Shown here piece after piece: positions 63,640 to 64,000 of a DNA stretch of 64,000 nucleotides. This DNA comes from Caballeronia ptereochthonis (GTDB lineage Bacteria; Pseudomonadota; Gammaproteobacteria; Burkholderiales; Burkholderiaceae). Where the stretch lies: contig NZ_FCOB02000010.1 of NCBI RefSeq assembly GCF_001545075.1, positions 124,001 through 188,000 of the forward strand. Reading direction: 5' to 3'. How positions within the stretch are numbered: position 1 is the stretch's first letter; each line of letters begins with the position of its first letter. Under the pieces are notes generated by a model that saw only the letters and a program-made list of their open reading frames with translations, was not told the DNA's origin and searched no databases. A program made the translations under genes and the position numbers.

Positions 63640-64000
63640 ATGCGCAGTTGCGCGGCATCCATTCTGATCTTGCTGGCCTGCGCCACCGGATTGGCGGCGC
63701 AGACCAACGCCCAGGAGCGGAACATGGCCCTGACCCTGACTTCGCACGCCTTCCACGATGGAGGCGAGATTCCCCAGCGCCACACCTGCAAGGGTGCGGA
63801 CGTGTCGCCGCAGCTTGCATGGTCCGGCGTACCCGCCAACGCGAAAAGTCTCGCGCTGATCGTCGACGATCCCGACGCGCCCGACCCGGCCGCGCCACGG
63901 ATGACGTGGGTGCACTGGGTGCTCTACAACATCCCGCCCACGGCGTCCGGTTTGCAGGAAGGCGTCACACCGGCCGCGCTGCCCGCAGGCACGCTGCAAG
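63640..64000 (+). CDS. YbhB/YbcL family Raf kinase inhibitor-like protein, 3' end beyond window
   Basis: The first 120 residues of a YbhB/YbcL (PEBP-like) protein: a signal peptide (SILILLACATGLAAQTNAQE), then LTSHAFHDGGEIPQRHTCKG, SPQLAWSGVP and the conserved LIVDDPDAPDP ... WVHWVLYNIPP. It is probably periplasmic. GGAGC lies eight bases before the ATG. The C-terminal third is outside the window. Confidence 0.9.
   Translation, partial: MRSCAASILILLACATGLAAQTNAQERNMALTLTSHAFHDGGEIPQRHTCKGADVSPQLAWSGVPANAKSLALIVDDPDAPDPAAPRMTWVHWVLYNIPPTASGLQEGVTPAALPAGTLQ

Overview
The window is high-GC DNA whose proteins look like those of Burkholderiaceae, most likely Caballeronia or Paraburkholderia. This placement is inferred from gene content and family resemblance, not from a search. 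I saw no rRNA, tRNA, CRISPR array or intact insertion sequence. The many catabolic and stress cassettes, each with its own regulator, suit a secondary chromosome or megaplasmid.

Layout. 1-6 kb: the 5' part of an FdhF/YdeP-type molybdopterin oxidoreductase, a 48-aa membrane protein, a DUF1488 protein, a LysR regulator and an era GTPase gene away from its usual operon. 6.2-17.8 kb: a ten-gene minus-strand operon. Eight genes form the conserved nitrilase cluster known as Nit1C (MSMEG_0565-0572 / sll0783-sll0787 families). The two distal genes are a LnmK-like protein and a B12-dependent methylmalonyl-CoA mutase-type enzyme. A MocR regulator is divergent, and the shared intergenic region carries repeated TGCRATCA boxes. 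18-23 kb: an MlrC peptidase remnant, a 100-bp sequence repeated at 32 kb, hairpins, a host-attachment-like protein, an old yellow enzyme, and a thioredoxin-reductase-like flavoprotein without redox cysteines paired with a UBP zinc-finger protein. 23.3-30 kb: a stress module of ClpK/ClpG-type disaggregase, Hsp20, PRC-barrel protein, HdeD, AraC regulator and PsiE, resembling the transmissible locus of stress tolerance. 30.6-35.4 kb: two MocR regulators flank a degenerate EAL protein, and one of the regulators has lost its PLP-binding residues. 35.7-41.8 kb: a MerR-controlled group (flavin oxidoreductase, alpha/beta hydrolase, frameshifted acetoacetate-decarboxylase-like gene, two MerR regulators, aldehyde dehydrogenase) with three promoters of the MerR 19-bp-spacer type. 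42-63.2 kb: two divergent catabolic clusters sharing a five-gene core. The window ends inside a YbhB/YbcL-family gene.

The most notable system is the pair of clusters at 42-63 kb. Both encode a MaoC-type hydratase, a DUF993 (DapA-like) aldolase, an AroE-like dehydrogenase, a fused acyl-CoA:3-ketoacid CoA-transferase and an enoyl-CoA hydratase/isomerase. Cluster A (minus strand) adds an MHS-type MFS transporter, a sugar isomerase and a TetR regulator at a palindromic operator. Cluster B (plus strand) adds a TRAP transporter, Gfo/Idh/MocA, SDR and aldo-keto reductases, an acyl-CoA dehydrogenase with Asp at the usual catalytic Glu, and a LacI regulator with two near-identical operators. My inference is two parallel pathways that oxidise, cleave and CoA-activate related hydroxylated, possibly alicyclic, acids. 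The substrates cannot be read from the sequence.
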